Below the pieces are notes generated by a model. The model was not told where the DNA came from and did no database searches. It saw only the letters and a program-made list of their open reading frames with translations. From Haliotis asinina (taxonomy: Eukaryota > Mollusca > Gastropoda > Lepetellida > Haliotidae), in contig NC_090291.1 in the NCBI RefSeq assembly GCF_037392515.1, forward strand, positions 35,549,001 to 35,613,000: a stretch of DNA of 64,000 nt, written 5' to 3'. Below, piece by piece: positions 10,401 to 19,470 of this stretch (the first letter of the stretch is position 1; each line of letters opens with the position of its first letter). Made by a program: the position numbers and the translations under genes.

Positions 10401-13400
10401 CAACCCGACACCGCATAGAAAAACTAACGCCAAGCAGTGATGGTATGCAAAAGAAACTAGACAGCCAAACGAGCAGCGAACCGGAACACCCAGTTATTCG
10501 ACAGAGCGTTAGGAAAAACTTGGACCCAGGTTAGACGTGAATGACACAGTGCTGTTTTGTCAGCAACCTGTTAATGCGCATCTGTTAATACCTCCCATAA
10601 GTGATCGATCAGCCAAATATATATTATTTCATAAATATTGATACATAATGGTAATTACTTGGTTTTAAGTCACGTGATACTATATTTATTGTTGATTTTG
10701 ATGTACTGCACTTCAACGATCATTCTCATCTGATCATAATATTTGGATAATTTCTTTTATGTACATTACAGAACGAAGAACGGGAAATGGAGCTTATCGA
10801 CGCTCATGTAACCTTTCGATTTGTGAAAATAAATGATTCTCTGATACACCTGTTGTATGAATGTTTGTGTATACATGAATTCATCATAAACATTAAATGT
10901 ATTGCATATCCATTCGGCAAAAATACCAGTTATATATGCATTTAGCTTATGCATATGAACTTTCGTACCATAAGGGCAATGCATTGTTACGTTCGGATCT
11001 CACCCCTGAATCAATAAACTGAAAGTCAGTTATTACATTTCATATGTGTCGTTTCAGGAACTTCAGTAAAAGGATTTGCTAATGTGAACATACATGTTGG
11101 GAAACGTATAAAGAAAACAACGTAACGTTCAATAATTATACGTTCATTATTTACATATTTCATATTGTTTTCATTATTTAATTTCAAGGGGGCAGGGGGT
11201 AAAGCTTTTGGTCCGTCCACTATACTCACCCAGAGAGAAGGGGATAAATTCATCTTTCTTTACAACCTTGCCAGTGTCGTCAAGGAAACGGTCAGGCCGG
11301 AAGTTTTCTGGGTCACCCCATACATCCGGGTCTTGGAGGACGGAATTAAGCATCACTAAGACTGGGACACCTTTTGGGAACGTGTATCCCCTGAACTGGA
11401 CATCGTGGGGAACGGTGTGGGGGACCGATGTTGGGGCGATATCAGCTCGTCTCAACACTTCCATGATGGTTGCCTCCATGTAGGGCAGGTTTGTCTTGTC
11501 TTTCATGGAGGGCAGTCTGCTCTGGCCAATGTTTTCTTTGATCTCCTGAAAACACTTTTCCTGTACATCATGGTTATGGAGTAAATAGATCAGTGTCCAA
11601 CGTATTATAGTGGCTGTGGTATCTGTTCCGGCTGCGAAGAGGTCTGCAACAACCATGACCAAGTTCTCAACTGAAAAAGAACATCAAACTCAATACAAAT
11701 CTCCCTCACTGACATGAGACTGAGTGAGTTATTTAATATTTACAGTCATGTTGGTATTTCAGCTACGTGTGATTAAAATAAGCCATACTGGAATAATTTA
11801 TAATATCATATCACGTCGCGGAAAGATGGTAGAACAGCTACAATGTGACAGTTACAGAAATAGATATAAAACTAAAGGATTAATCACGCAATCATAGGCT
11901 GGATTGGATCTGAAAGAATTAGCCGACAACAACGTATCTGTAGCAGATAAATCACTACCTTGATGGACACCCTAATCTTGATTACAATGTTCAGACAGAG
12001 CTAAATCCACATTGGCTTCAAATTGCCTGTCAGATAAAAAGTGCGATATGTACGTAGACAAACGGCTATCAAATTCCAAATCTTTGAGTGAGTTAAGATT
12101 TTACACCGTATCGGCAGCCACATGTACACAGCGATGAGAACAATTTGAACAGCGTTAAAGGTCTGTCTACCGAGGACAGTAAAACACAGGTAGGTATTAA
12201 ACAAACTAAAAAATCTGTTAAATTACCATGCTTCCTTGTTGTGTCATTAAAGGAAATCAATGAATATGATTTTTACGCACCCTTTATAATCAGATTTATA
12301 TGTTAACAGCTGATACCTAGGTTTGACCTGATGTGTGATTTATCTCATATGCACAAGGTTCAAGGTTTGGTGAAATGTTTTTTTGTTTTTTTGTTTGTTA
12401 GTTTTGTTGTTTTGTTTGTTTGTTTGGGGGTTTTTTGTTGTTGTTTTTTCAGACCTGAACATATTCACAGTTATCCTCTCATATAATGATTTAAACACGA
12501 AACATATCGAGGAAAGCCACTAATTCGGCATTTAAACTGTCAAATACCAGAACAAGAAATCAAGTTTAGTTTACGTGGTGCTTACAGTCTAAGGTCGTCT
12601 TCTCTTCCTTTTCTTTCCGAAGTCGCATTTCCTTGATGTAGGCGTGGATGAAGCCGTCCACATTATCCCCGTCGTGGTTCTGCAAATGATCCTTTATCAT
12701 AGGGTCAATGAGAACTGAAATGATGGTTTGGATATTCTGTACAGTCTCCTTAAATTTAAATCGATCCCCTGGCAGAAAGCGCACTATTGGCAGCACGTTT
12801 AACACCTCAGACGAACCCAAGTTGGCAATATAATCTTCCATTGCTTTCAAAACTTTCACGAATAGCGGGTCGGTATATTCAAATCGCTTGCTGAACATGG
12901 TGGAGCAGATGACATTGCATACTGCGTTATGCACCAGGCGTTTGCAGTCAAACCCTTGTCCTCGTTCTGTCTCCAAAGCCTCGACAAGGTTTGTGACCTC
13001 TTCGTGTATTTTGTCCTCCATGATGTTCCTTCCCGCTCCAAACTCCCTGAGAGTGTTGACTGCGAATCGTCTTTGTTCGTACCAGAGCGCTCCCGAGGTC
13101 CCTGTCAGACCTGTCAAGGAAGAGGAACAGAATGTGTTACCACAAACATTTTCTCATTTAAAATGCAAGCATAACGGTTGGCTTATTCAGAATCATCTTC
13201 TGAAAGTCTTCACCTGTCAATTTGAAAACGAAATTTTTTCTGGTGGAATCATTAAGTATCTCACTTGCCATTTCTTTCCAGGGATACAGGTGGAGAATAT
13301 TTCTGAAATAACAAATAACCACATACTCTGGTATGCATGGAACATAAGGCAGTCTTGAATTGGTAACAATTATTCCTTAATCATATGTTATCGAACTCGA

Positions 13401-13886
13401 TTAATTTCTATGGATGACGCCAACTTAGCCACAGTGTTTTTTTACTTTACTGACTAACCATTTGCAACCAGAGAAATCATTTACGAATCCTTCACCTCGT
13501 GGGAAGCAACTTTTTCTTGTTATGGAACTTAACAGATTGTGACTCATACCTTTCCCTTTCACAATGTAGTCATTAAACGTTGAGTGAGGCCTGTCAGAGA
13601 AAACGTCGGCGTTCTTGACAATGGCGTCTCTCAGAGTGTTGTAGCCGTTTAGGACGATGAGAGGTTTGTGAAACATGTAAACACTGAAGATGTCGCCATA
13701 TTGTTGCCTGAGTTTCTGAAACGCGATTCTAGGATCGGAGTCCATGGATAGGACATTCCCCACAAACGGGAGGAGAGGAGGGCCGGGTGGAAACCCAGAA
13801 GGTCGCCGCATTAGCAACCATAACAAAACTAGGATGGTCACACACAGCAACACATATGCAGAACTGCAGGCGAATAGATCCATCAT
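7317..13886 (-). CDS. cytochrome P450 gene 1, CYP2-like (clan 2), 4 exons, 493 aa
   Basis: Exons on the minus strand are 13886-13550, 13110-12586, 11670-11230 and 7495-7317. All three introns are phase 1 with GT...AG ends (439, 915 and 3734 bp). The spliced frame is open for 493 codons and ends in TAA, the usual length for a microsomal P450. Visible motifs by residue: N-terminal hydrophobic anchor 11-26, PPGPP hinge 33-37, helix C WxxxR W122/R126, helix I AGTDTT 301-306, ExxR 358-361, PDRF 413-416 and haem loop FSLGRRACMG 432-441 with the thiolate Cys439. These make it a haem monooxygenase anchored in the ER, expected to work with P450 reductase. The substrate cannot be read from sequence. 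The start was chosen at ATG 13886 because it aligns with the starts of genes 2 and 3. Introns 2 and 3 are filled with LINE and SINE debris, but the coding exons look intact. Confidence 0.93.
7544..7762 (-). mobile_element. old LINE 3' end fragment in P450 gene 1 intron 3
   Basis: Begins with AGTGAGTTAA, then CATCACATCGGCAACAT...CATCGTGACGTGAAC and a diverged match to the LINE 3' UTR on the minus strand, ending near GGCAACAATACAATATAAAC. It is more diverged than the other tails, so it is an older insertion. Confidence 0.65.
7871..8045. repeat. dispersed ~150-170 bp repeat unit (CTGCTCCGGAA type)
   Basis: Contains TTCAAAAGTTCTGCTCC, TTTGGAAAC...TTCAGAAATCCAAAACTGCC, and GATTTTCGAGTTTTGCTCCGG. 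The same words in the same order occur twice more at 9701-10070. It is non-coding and lies within intron 3 of P450 gene 1. Confidence 0.7.
8083..8820 (-). mobile_element. LINE fragment (ORF2 endonuclease end to linker)
   Basis: Minus-strand homology to the I-like LINE runs from the endonuclease segment ([12 protein letters not shown]..., [12 protein letters not shown]) through the basic linker ([32 protein letters not shown]) to SDNGED just before the RT. It is full of stops and frameshifts. It has neither tail nor 5' end, so it is a decayed internal fragment. It lies in P450 gene 1 intron 3. Confidence 0.85.
8991..9261 (+). mobile_element. SINE-like dispersed repeat, (ACTC)n tail
   Basis: Runs from ACCCGTGAAGGTCCCGGGG through TTGTCGTAAGAGGCGACTAA and GGTTCCCAATTGCGCAGATC to ATATAGCTGGAATATTGCTG and an ACTCACTCACTTACTC tail. 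Copies or pieces lie at 17791-18041, 35042-35236 (minus) and 36808-36930 (minus). It has no coding capacity. Its last 50 bp resemble the LINE 3' end. I recognise it from memory as a very abundant Haliotis repeat, but I have no database name. Confidence 0.8.
9701..10070. repeat. tandem pair of ~171-bp dispersed repeat units
   Basis: Unit starts are at about 9701 and 9872, with a partial third near 10048. Each has a TCTGCTCCG/CTCTGCTTTGG start, a CAGTCAAAGTC/CAGTCACAGTC word, AACGCAAAA, TTTATTCA and AAAGGCACYAGTTC. The relative at 7871-8045 is in the same intron. No coding frame is conserved between units. Confidence 0.72.
10071..11229. other. remaining intron 3 sequence of P450 gene 1
   Basis: AT-rich sequence with no repeat family I can name. 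An open frame of about 120 codons at 10012-10383 has no recognisable domain and starts inside a repeat, so I do not call it a gene. Confidence 0.45.
11230..11670 (-). CDS. P450 gene 1 exon 3
   Basis: Codes for residues 288-434. The acceptor is TTTTTCAG|TTGAGAAC and the donor is CTGG|GTGAG. It carries helix I AGTDTT (oxygen activation), helix K EVLRR (ExxR), the [11 protein letters not shown] meander block and the start of the haem loop (FSLG). The intron cuts the haem motif between Gly435 base 1 and base 2, as in gene 2. Confidence 0.93.
11722..12280 (-). mobile_element. nested old LINE fragments in P450 gene 1 intron 2
   Basis: 11722-11956 is a diverged LINE 3' UTR with a GAGTGAGTTA tail. 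11957-12087 and 12206-12280 match the RT segment of ORF2 (same region as 4215-4400). 12088-12205 is another short 3' tail (TGAGTGAGTTAAGATTTTAC...) that splits this RT segment. All are minus strand, the same direction as the host gene. The divergence is clearly higher than in copies B to D. Confidence 0.7.
12373..12450. repeat. T/G-rich low-complexity tract
   Basis: Runs of T with TTTG and TTG repeats lie in intron 2 of P450 gene 1. On the transcribed strand this is A/C-rich. No element ends are visible. Confidence 0.85.
12586..13110 (-). CDS. P450 gene 1 exon 2
   Basis: Codes for residues 113-287. The acceptor is CCTTGACAG|GTCTGAC and the donor is AGACT|GTAAGC. It holds the helix C motif WYEQRRF, which contacts the haem propionate, and the conserved [12 protein letters not shown] and [12 protein letters not shown] blocks of helices D to F. 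Its length (525 bp) and phase equal gene 2 exon 2. Confidence 0.93.
13550..13886 (-). CDS. P450 gene 1 exon 1
   Basis: Codes for residues 1-112 plus the first base of codon 113: signal anchor, [18 protein letters not shown] hinge, [11 protein letters not shown] and the NADVFSDRP segment before helix B. The donor is AAAG|GTATGAG at 13549. An in-frame ATG lies upstream at 13991, but the homologues start at the equivalent of 13886. Confidence 0.92.
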
Positions 13887-14370
13887 TGCCTCCTCTTGTA
13901 ACGTTCTGAAATCGTGCCTTTTCCAAGCGAAAGAGGTCACCATTTGTTGTGGGAATATTGTTACCTTGTGCAACCGCATGCGTCGTTGCACAACGAACGC
14001 TAAATAAGCTACACTAGTCCTTGAATGTGTCCGAGTTCTGCCTCAGGAAATACGACACTAGAAATTAACTCAGCTGTGACTCAGCCTAATCTCGCGATAT
14101 GCACCACAGCATCTGCCATGAAAAAAGCCCCAAATAGAGAGATAACACATAATACGTATCATTTACCAATAGAAGTATATTAGTGCCCAGGGAAACACCA
14201 TCTGCCATAGAAATGTTCTATTGAGTAGACACTTTCACCTACGAAGAAGATTTGTCTAATTAACACAGACAGCGTGTGAGCCACATGACTATAATAGTTT
14301 CACATTGAAAACAAACAGTATGAATACAGTCAATAAAGGACCACAACGTGCCTAAATCGCTGTCTTTTTG
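13887..14370. other. 5' flank of P450 gene 1
   Basis: Holds the presumed promoter and 5' UTR of the minus-strand P450. I see no convincing TATA box in a sensible place and cannot fix the transcription start. Confidence 0.45.
14076..14085 (+). promoter_or_regulatory. possible antioxidant-response-like site upstream of P450 gene 1
   Basis: GTGACTCAGC fits the core RTGACnnnGC bound by Nrf2/Maf-type factors. It sits about 190 bp upstream of the start codon of P450 gene 1. A ten-base match is weak evidence, and I saw no equivalent upstream of gene 2 or the gene 3 exon. Confidence 0.25.
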
Positions 14371-15773
14371 TGAGTGAGTGAATTACAATTTATCGTCACA
14401 TCGGCAATATTTCAGCCATGTCGTGACGAGAACATATAAGTTATAGATGATACTGTGTGGTAAATTATAGAAACCTGTCATCGAAGGGCAGTTTAACTGA
14501 CTAAAATATCACAATATCAAGAAATATAGGTATCATGTACCTCTAATATAGTAAGTCCCCGTGGTCAATAACATGGTGGTCTACCTTCAGTTGCTGACGA
14601 TCTATAGCCTAATTTATATTGTGTTGTCCCTTATAGCTAAAATGTTTTAGATTTAATTACTAGTTTTACGTGTACATCTGTGATATTCTAGTTGCTTTAC
14701 TGTCCTTCGTTGACAGGATTGTATAATCTATCTTTTATTATTGTTAATCTCCGTATTTATTTAGTCACGATATCGCTGAAATATTGCCAAAGTGACCTTA
14801 AATTTTAACTCACTCACTCACTACCTCTAAAATAGGACTTAAGATTAGGATAATGCAATATAAAAAGGGCCGAGGATCGCCAACAACTGGAAATAGACCA
14901 CCACCCATGGGGACAATACTTCGGCTACCTGCATGGTCCCTAGCTGGATTCATACCATTGCTTCAGCCATTATCAGTTGTACCTATTGTTATCCATAGTA
15001 AAACAACAACAAAATTCTACGATTTAAATAGTGTGTAGAGCCAAACAGACTTTGAAAGTTTTGGGACTTACGTAACCTCTCAGGATGACAATACTTTCAC
15101 AGTACCTTAATCTTCTTCGAGTATACAGCCACTAAAAGCCTAAGTTACTAAGCTAAACTACCGATCATTAAAATGCATTTGTATAAAGAATATATTAATG
15201 AAATAAATTTCCTTGTGAAAACAATAATTAACCGAGAACTAACAGTGATAAAAAGACCATTAACTGTATTTACACTGAAATATTAACCCTTACGATGGAG
15301 TAATCAACACAGTTGAGTGCGATATGCTTGACCGTGACTCTCATCACAAAGGATACAAAACGAAGGATCCTCAGCTCCTGGACTGACAATCAAAGTAGGT
15401 AGTTGGTTTGATGTCATGTAATTTATTGAAACCAACTTGGGAGTCCCACTTCTTTTATATTAGATCACGGATATAGGTTCTAATGTTAGCTTTATAATCA
15501 GAGAATGGGATAAGAAGTGGTATGGCAGATTTGCTGGGTGTTGCCTTGGCAGAAGCCTCGGTCATCGTGTTACCAGAAATGTCAGGATAGCTGCATAATC
15601 AACAAATGACTATGTCGTATTGACCAGTAGCAAGATCATTGTATAGTTCAACAGTTTCAATTATAAGTGGATGTTTGTAATTATTAATAACTTGAAGGAA
15701 AAAAGAGTGTCTGAAAAAATATGTGTTCTTTATATTCAGGGTGATTATTAATATATTTTATGGATGTTAATAT
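14371..15773 (-). mobile_element. LINE 3' half, minus, with a nested opposite-strand LINE tail
   Basis: A GTGAGTGAGTGAA tail at 14371 is followed by 3' UTR, and from about 15230 to 15773 by the C-terminal RNase H region of ORF2. It is interrupted by a plus-strand piece at 14552-14821. Its 5' side stops where the solo LTR begins at 15774, within the codons for the RNase H AEANAILTAL block. Stops throughout show it is dead. Confidence 0.85.
14552..14821 (+). mobile_element. 5'-truncated LINE 3' end nested in opposite orientation
   Basis: A 270-bp block starts at TAAGTCCCCGTGGTC and ends with ACTCACTCACTCAC, matching the LINE 3' UTR on the plus strand. Flanking repeats TACCTCTAATATAG (14538-14551) and TACCTCTAAAATAG (14822-14835) form a 14-bp target duplication with one mismatch. 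The host LINE continues on both sides. Confidence 0.88.
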
Positions 15774-16391
15774 TGTAACTTCCCCTAGCCCGAGGCGTCA
15801 GTAAATGAGAGACCAGGTCAGGATTTAACAACAAATGTAAATGTTTAATGAATATTCAGAAGTGGTCCTTTCTTGCGGTATGTATGCACTTGATATCAGT
15901 GCATAAAGCTCAGTGATCGGCATAACAGCTTACTTCAGTGGATCAGTATTGCAAATAAAATAATAATATCCTATATTAGGAATTGAATTTCCCAAGGAGG
16001 AAGGTATATATGATAATGTATTCACGTATAGTAATACTCCATTAATGTGTGTTTGGGCCTAAAGGTGTCGACAAGATCAGCTATTACACAAGTAGTGCCT
16101 CTGAGGAGGTCTGATCAAGTCCCTGTTCGAAATTCGCACCGAGCTTATATAGATTCCTGACATGTCATGTGACTAGATAGTAGCCAATCAGAATCGACGT
16201 AGATGATTGGCTTGTTTACACTGGAAATAAACAGAGCAAATTTACAACAATACAAATGTACATGAGGTTGTCCTTTCAATGTCTGTTTTGTCCGAATTTT
16301 ACAAGGAAATGTTTGGTATAATTTGTTTTATGATAGACAGTAACATTTCAAAACGGACAAGCAAAAACTTTACTGAGCCTGTGCCGTGACA
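15774..16391 (-). mobile_element. solo LTR fossil of an LTR retrotransposon
   Basis: A 618-bp block has TGT...ACA ends on both strands. On the minus strand it holds a TATATAAGCTC box in mid-element, with an ATTAAA-type signal further 3'. No pol or gag is attached, so it looks like an LTR left after recombination. Family is uncertain (Gypsy-like at best). I found no matching short target duplication. It abuts the RNase H end of a LINE fragment. Age cannot be judged from a single LTR. Confidence 0.6.
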
Positions 16392-17790
16392 TGACGGTAA
16401 TGACGTCACATAGGTAAGGTAAATACATGAAAACATATTTAAGCAATTGTCCGTATTAATTTATACAGTGCGTAAGGCAGTTCCGGATCACTAACGAAAC
16501 ACCGACTGCATGCGCCTCCGCAAAAACATATCTGAAGCGACTAAGGGCAATTTCTGTCTGAGCAATGTTTCATGTTACTCACACCAAAATATAAAATTTA
16601 TTCGGTCCAGATTGACTTCAGAGATATCGCAAAAGAAACGCCCCTCCATTACGGCAGTTCCGAATCATTTCAGGGTATTCCGGATCAAGTGACATAACGA
16701 GGCAGTGTTCGGTTATCGATGCTCGTTTGGGGCAACAAGGGTCTGTGTCAAACCGTAACACGCGTTTAATTGAATAGATACGTTAACAATATTCATAAAT
16801 GTTTGAAAAAACGAATAATTAACAAACACTGCAGCTGATAACAACATCCGTTTGGTAGATAGGTTTAACACTTGCTGCTCTTAACAACACATTCTAGAAT
16901 CACGATTCCAGGTACCAGTGTGGGCTGAAAAATATTCTCTTTTGGTTTATACATACGTGTGTTTGGGCGCGTGTACGTGGTTTATGGTACTGATCTCTTC
17001 AGTAAATATTGATTTATAATGTTTTGTCGTGAATTTAACATGCGACTTTAACTTGTAAAGTACAACTATCGAGACAAAACAATCCATTTTTTCAGAACCC
17101 TTAAAGCTTTATTCAGTCAATATGAAGATTTTTAACATCACACCATCAGTTACTGATTGTAAAGGTAACGAGCATAATCTGTTAATACCAGCCTATTTGA
17201 ACTCTTTATGGGTGTGCATCTTCGTATATCTAAAAATGAAACAAACTAGCTCATGTCTACTCCAGCCTCATTGATTCCACCTCTGGCATAAGTAACCAGG
17301 CACTTTTGATTGTCATAAAAGACCACTTTCTGTTGCTGTGGTTAATAATGTGAGGATATGGTATGACCATGCCTCGCCTTTTATCTGCTGGTGAGCAGGC
17401 CAAGAGGGAAAACTTGGAACAGACTCTCCAGCTGGCTCAGCAAACACACTAGCTGCCACCTACATCAAGAATTTGCCTGAATAACCCTGCAAGACTGCTT
17501 GGCACTTGTATTGAATCGTACCATACTAAAATGCACCAAGTTAATAAAAAACCAAGAATAATATGACTTGAAAAAAAATTCAACCCCAAATCATTGTCAA
17601 GTTGGTTATTTTCTGACAGACTGTTCTGTACTGCAAATTATGCTTTGGTGAAATGAAGAATAAAACGTTTTATGTATCTACTTTGAGCAAAGAACATCTA
17701 AGACAGACCCTTGAGTGAGTATATATTTTAAATAAAGGGGACCGAAACACCATCACGGAACTTTATTTCAACAGTAATTAACATTTTTCG
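16392..17790. other. intergenic, nothing recognised
   Basis: AT-rich, with no conserved frame, tail repeat or terminal inverted repeat that I can see. It lies between the solo LTR and a SINE-like repeat. Confidence 0.5.
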
Positions 17791-18041
17791 GCGGTAGAAT
17801 AGGCCTTCAGCAACCCATGCTTGCCATGAAAGGCGACATGCTTGTCTTAAGAGGCGACTAACGGGATAGGGTGGTCAGGCTCGTGGACATGGTTGATAAA
17901 TGTCATCGGTTCCCAATTGCGCAGATCGATGCTCGTGTTGTTGATCACTGGATTGTCTGGTCCAGACTCGATTTTTTACAGACCGCAACCCAATAGCTGT
18001 AATATTGCTGATTGCGGCGTAAGACTAAACTCACTCACTCA
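17791..18041 (+). mobile_element. SINE-like dispersed repeat, second copy
   Basis: Same order of words as the copy at 8991-9261 (GTAGAATAGGCCTTCAG, GTCTTAAGAGGCGACTAAC, GGTTCCCAATTGCGCAGATC, GGATTGTCTGGTCCAGACTC). It ends in GCGGCGTAAGACTAAACTCACTCACTC. The first 15-20 bp of the other copy are missing or diverged here. Confidence 0.82.
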
Positions 18042-18372
18042 ACAACATTTTACAACCTCAACATGTCAGCTTGTAATCTAACGTGCCGAAGCAAAATAGA
18101 AATTACACGTCACGAAAATAGGTGACGATATTACCACATTACCACCCAGCACACAATTTGTTTGGAATCATCCCGACAAAAGTTATGAAAAGTTATGGCA
18201 ATGGTACAGTGATACGTCTAAGTGATTATGAATACTTGTCTAGCGTTCAAGAGTGAAATAATTACATCTAACTTCTATAATGTCCATGATGTAGTGTTTA
18301 GCATGGCAGATCCAGTAATGAATATTACACTTCCCGTCTTCACTTCACGTCTTGCTGGTAGAATCAACAGCA

Positions 18373-19235
18373 TCAAACCTCTCTCCAACACCTTTCGGGA
18401 CTCCATGGCAATGGGGAGCACAGAATCTGTCCTCTGCCTCTTAGCTGGTGTCCGGGAGACCGATGCCTCAGATGGCTGAGGAGTGGTGCCTCGGGAGAGA
18501 TGACTTTTCGAACTGGAGTGTCCTGAGATATGGTAGGCTGAGGTGTTGCTTTCCAGAAGTAGGCAGACTTTATTTCAGCTGGCATGATTCCAAGTGAAGT
18601 GCTCAAGTCTTGTGTCAATTGTAACAAATCAACTAGGACTGGCAGTCCATCTAGTCCTGGTTGTGCTGGACCTTCACGACCTGCAAACTCGATGAGCTTC
18701 TTTGACAAGATTAATGATAAATAGGTGTCCTTTAGGGTGTTGAGATTTAGACTGGTATGAAGCCACTTCCAGCTGCTCCATTCTCCTCCCATGCTGGGCT
18801 GGAGAGGGTCATATGGCTCGATATATACATTCGTCGAACAAGTCATCCTCACTGGGTGCCCTAATGGAAACTGCGTCATCTGCATCAACATTATCTGTTC
18901 TGTGCTGCGTGTCCTCTGTACCCCAACCACTTAACCACTGCTTCCTTGTCCTTTTGTAGAACTGGTCAAGGTTCCCGTCATCTAGCCAGTTGATAACTAG
19001 GGATCTTGCAGCCCTAGATAGCTCAGTCTGTTCGCTGTCCAACTGCCTTGCCATAATCCTGCGGCCTTAGGGTAAACCAGTAGCATTGGATCTCCTTCAG
19101 CAGAGCAGCTGTCCACATGCACCTTTAAGTCCAAGGCTCTTCTAAAGGTCTTTCCGTCGTCACACCATGGTTTCTCAACTCCCTCCTTGAGCCACATTTT
19201 TTGTCGCACATCCAACATTGATGCTTGGAAGCCAT
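18373..19235 (-). pseudogene. broken unknown ORF with C2H2-like zinc-finger start
   Basis: From the ATG at 19235 the minus strand reads MASKHQCWMCDKKCGSRREL. Further on it reads TFRRALDLKVHVDSCSAEG, reminiscent of a C2H2 finger. It then reads ARQLDSEQTELSRAARSLV and a longer acidic/proline-rich part down to 18373 (LIEFAGREGPAQPGLDGL). The pieces lie in different frames, so it is broken. It stands immediately left of the Gypsy-bearing tandem array and on the same strand. It could be a gag-like part of an element or an unrelated host-gene relic. I do not recognise the family. Confidence 0.4.
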
Positions 19236-19470
19236 ATCTATAAACACATCAAAGATCACCATCCATGTAGTTGGTACCGAGGCAAGCATACTTTTCATCT
19301 ATTTTATGAGTTATAACAAAGCACTAAGGTTATCAATGCATCTTTCCGAAACGTACACCAGTTTTACACTATGTTGTTCGTGTATACCCATCAAGTAAGT
19401 GTTAAGTATTTACAGTATATCCTGACATGCCAGAAGTCAAGAAATCCTATCGATCCTACATGAAAACCAG

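Noticed and set aside
10012-10534. Overlapping frames of 123 and 109 codons in P450 gene 1 intron 3
   Set aside because: No recognisable domain, no homologue in gene 2, and they start within a dispersed repeat.
11174-11253. P450 gene 1 ending in exon 3 read-through ([11 protein letters not shown]...)
   Set aside because: This would remove the haem cysteine. A proper GT donor at 11229 and a matching AG exon at 7495 restore FSLGRRACMG and the same length as gene 2.
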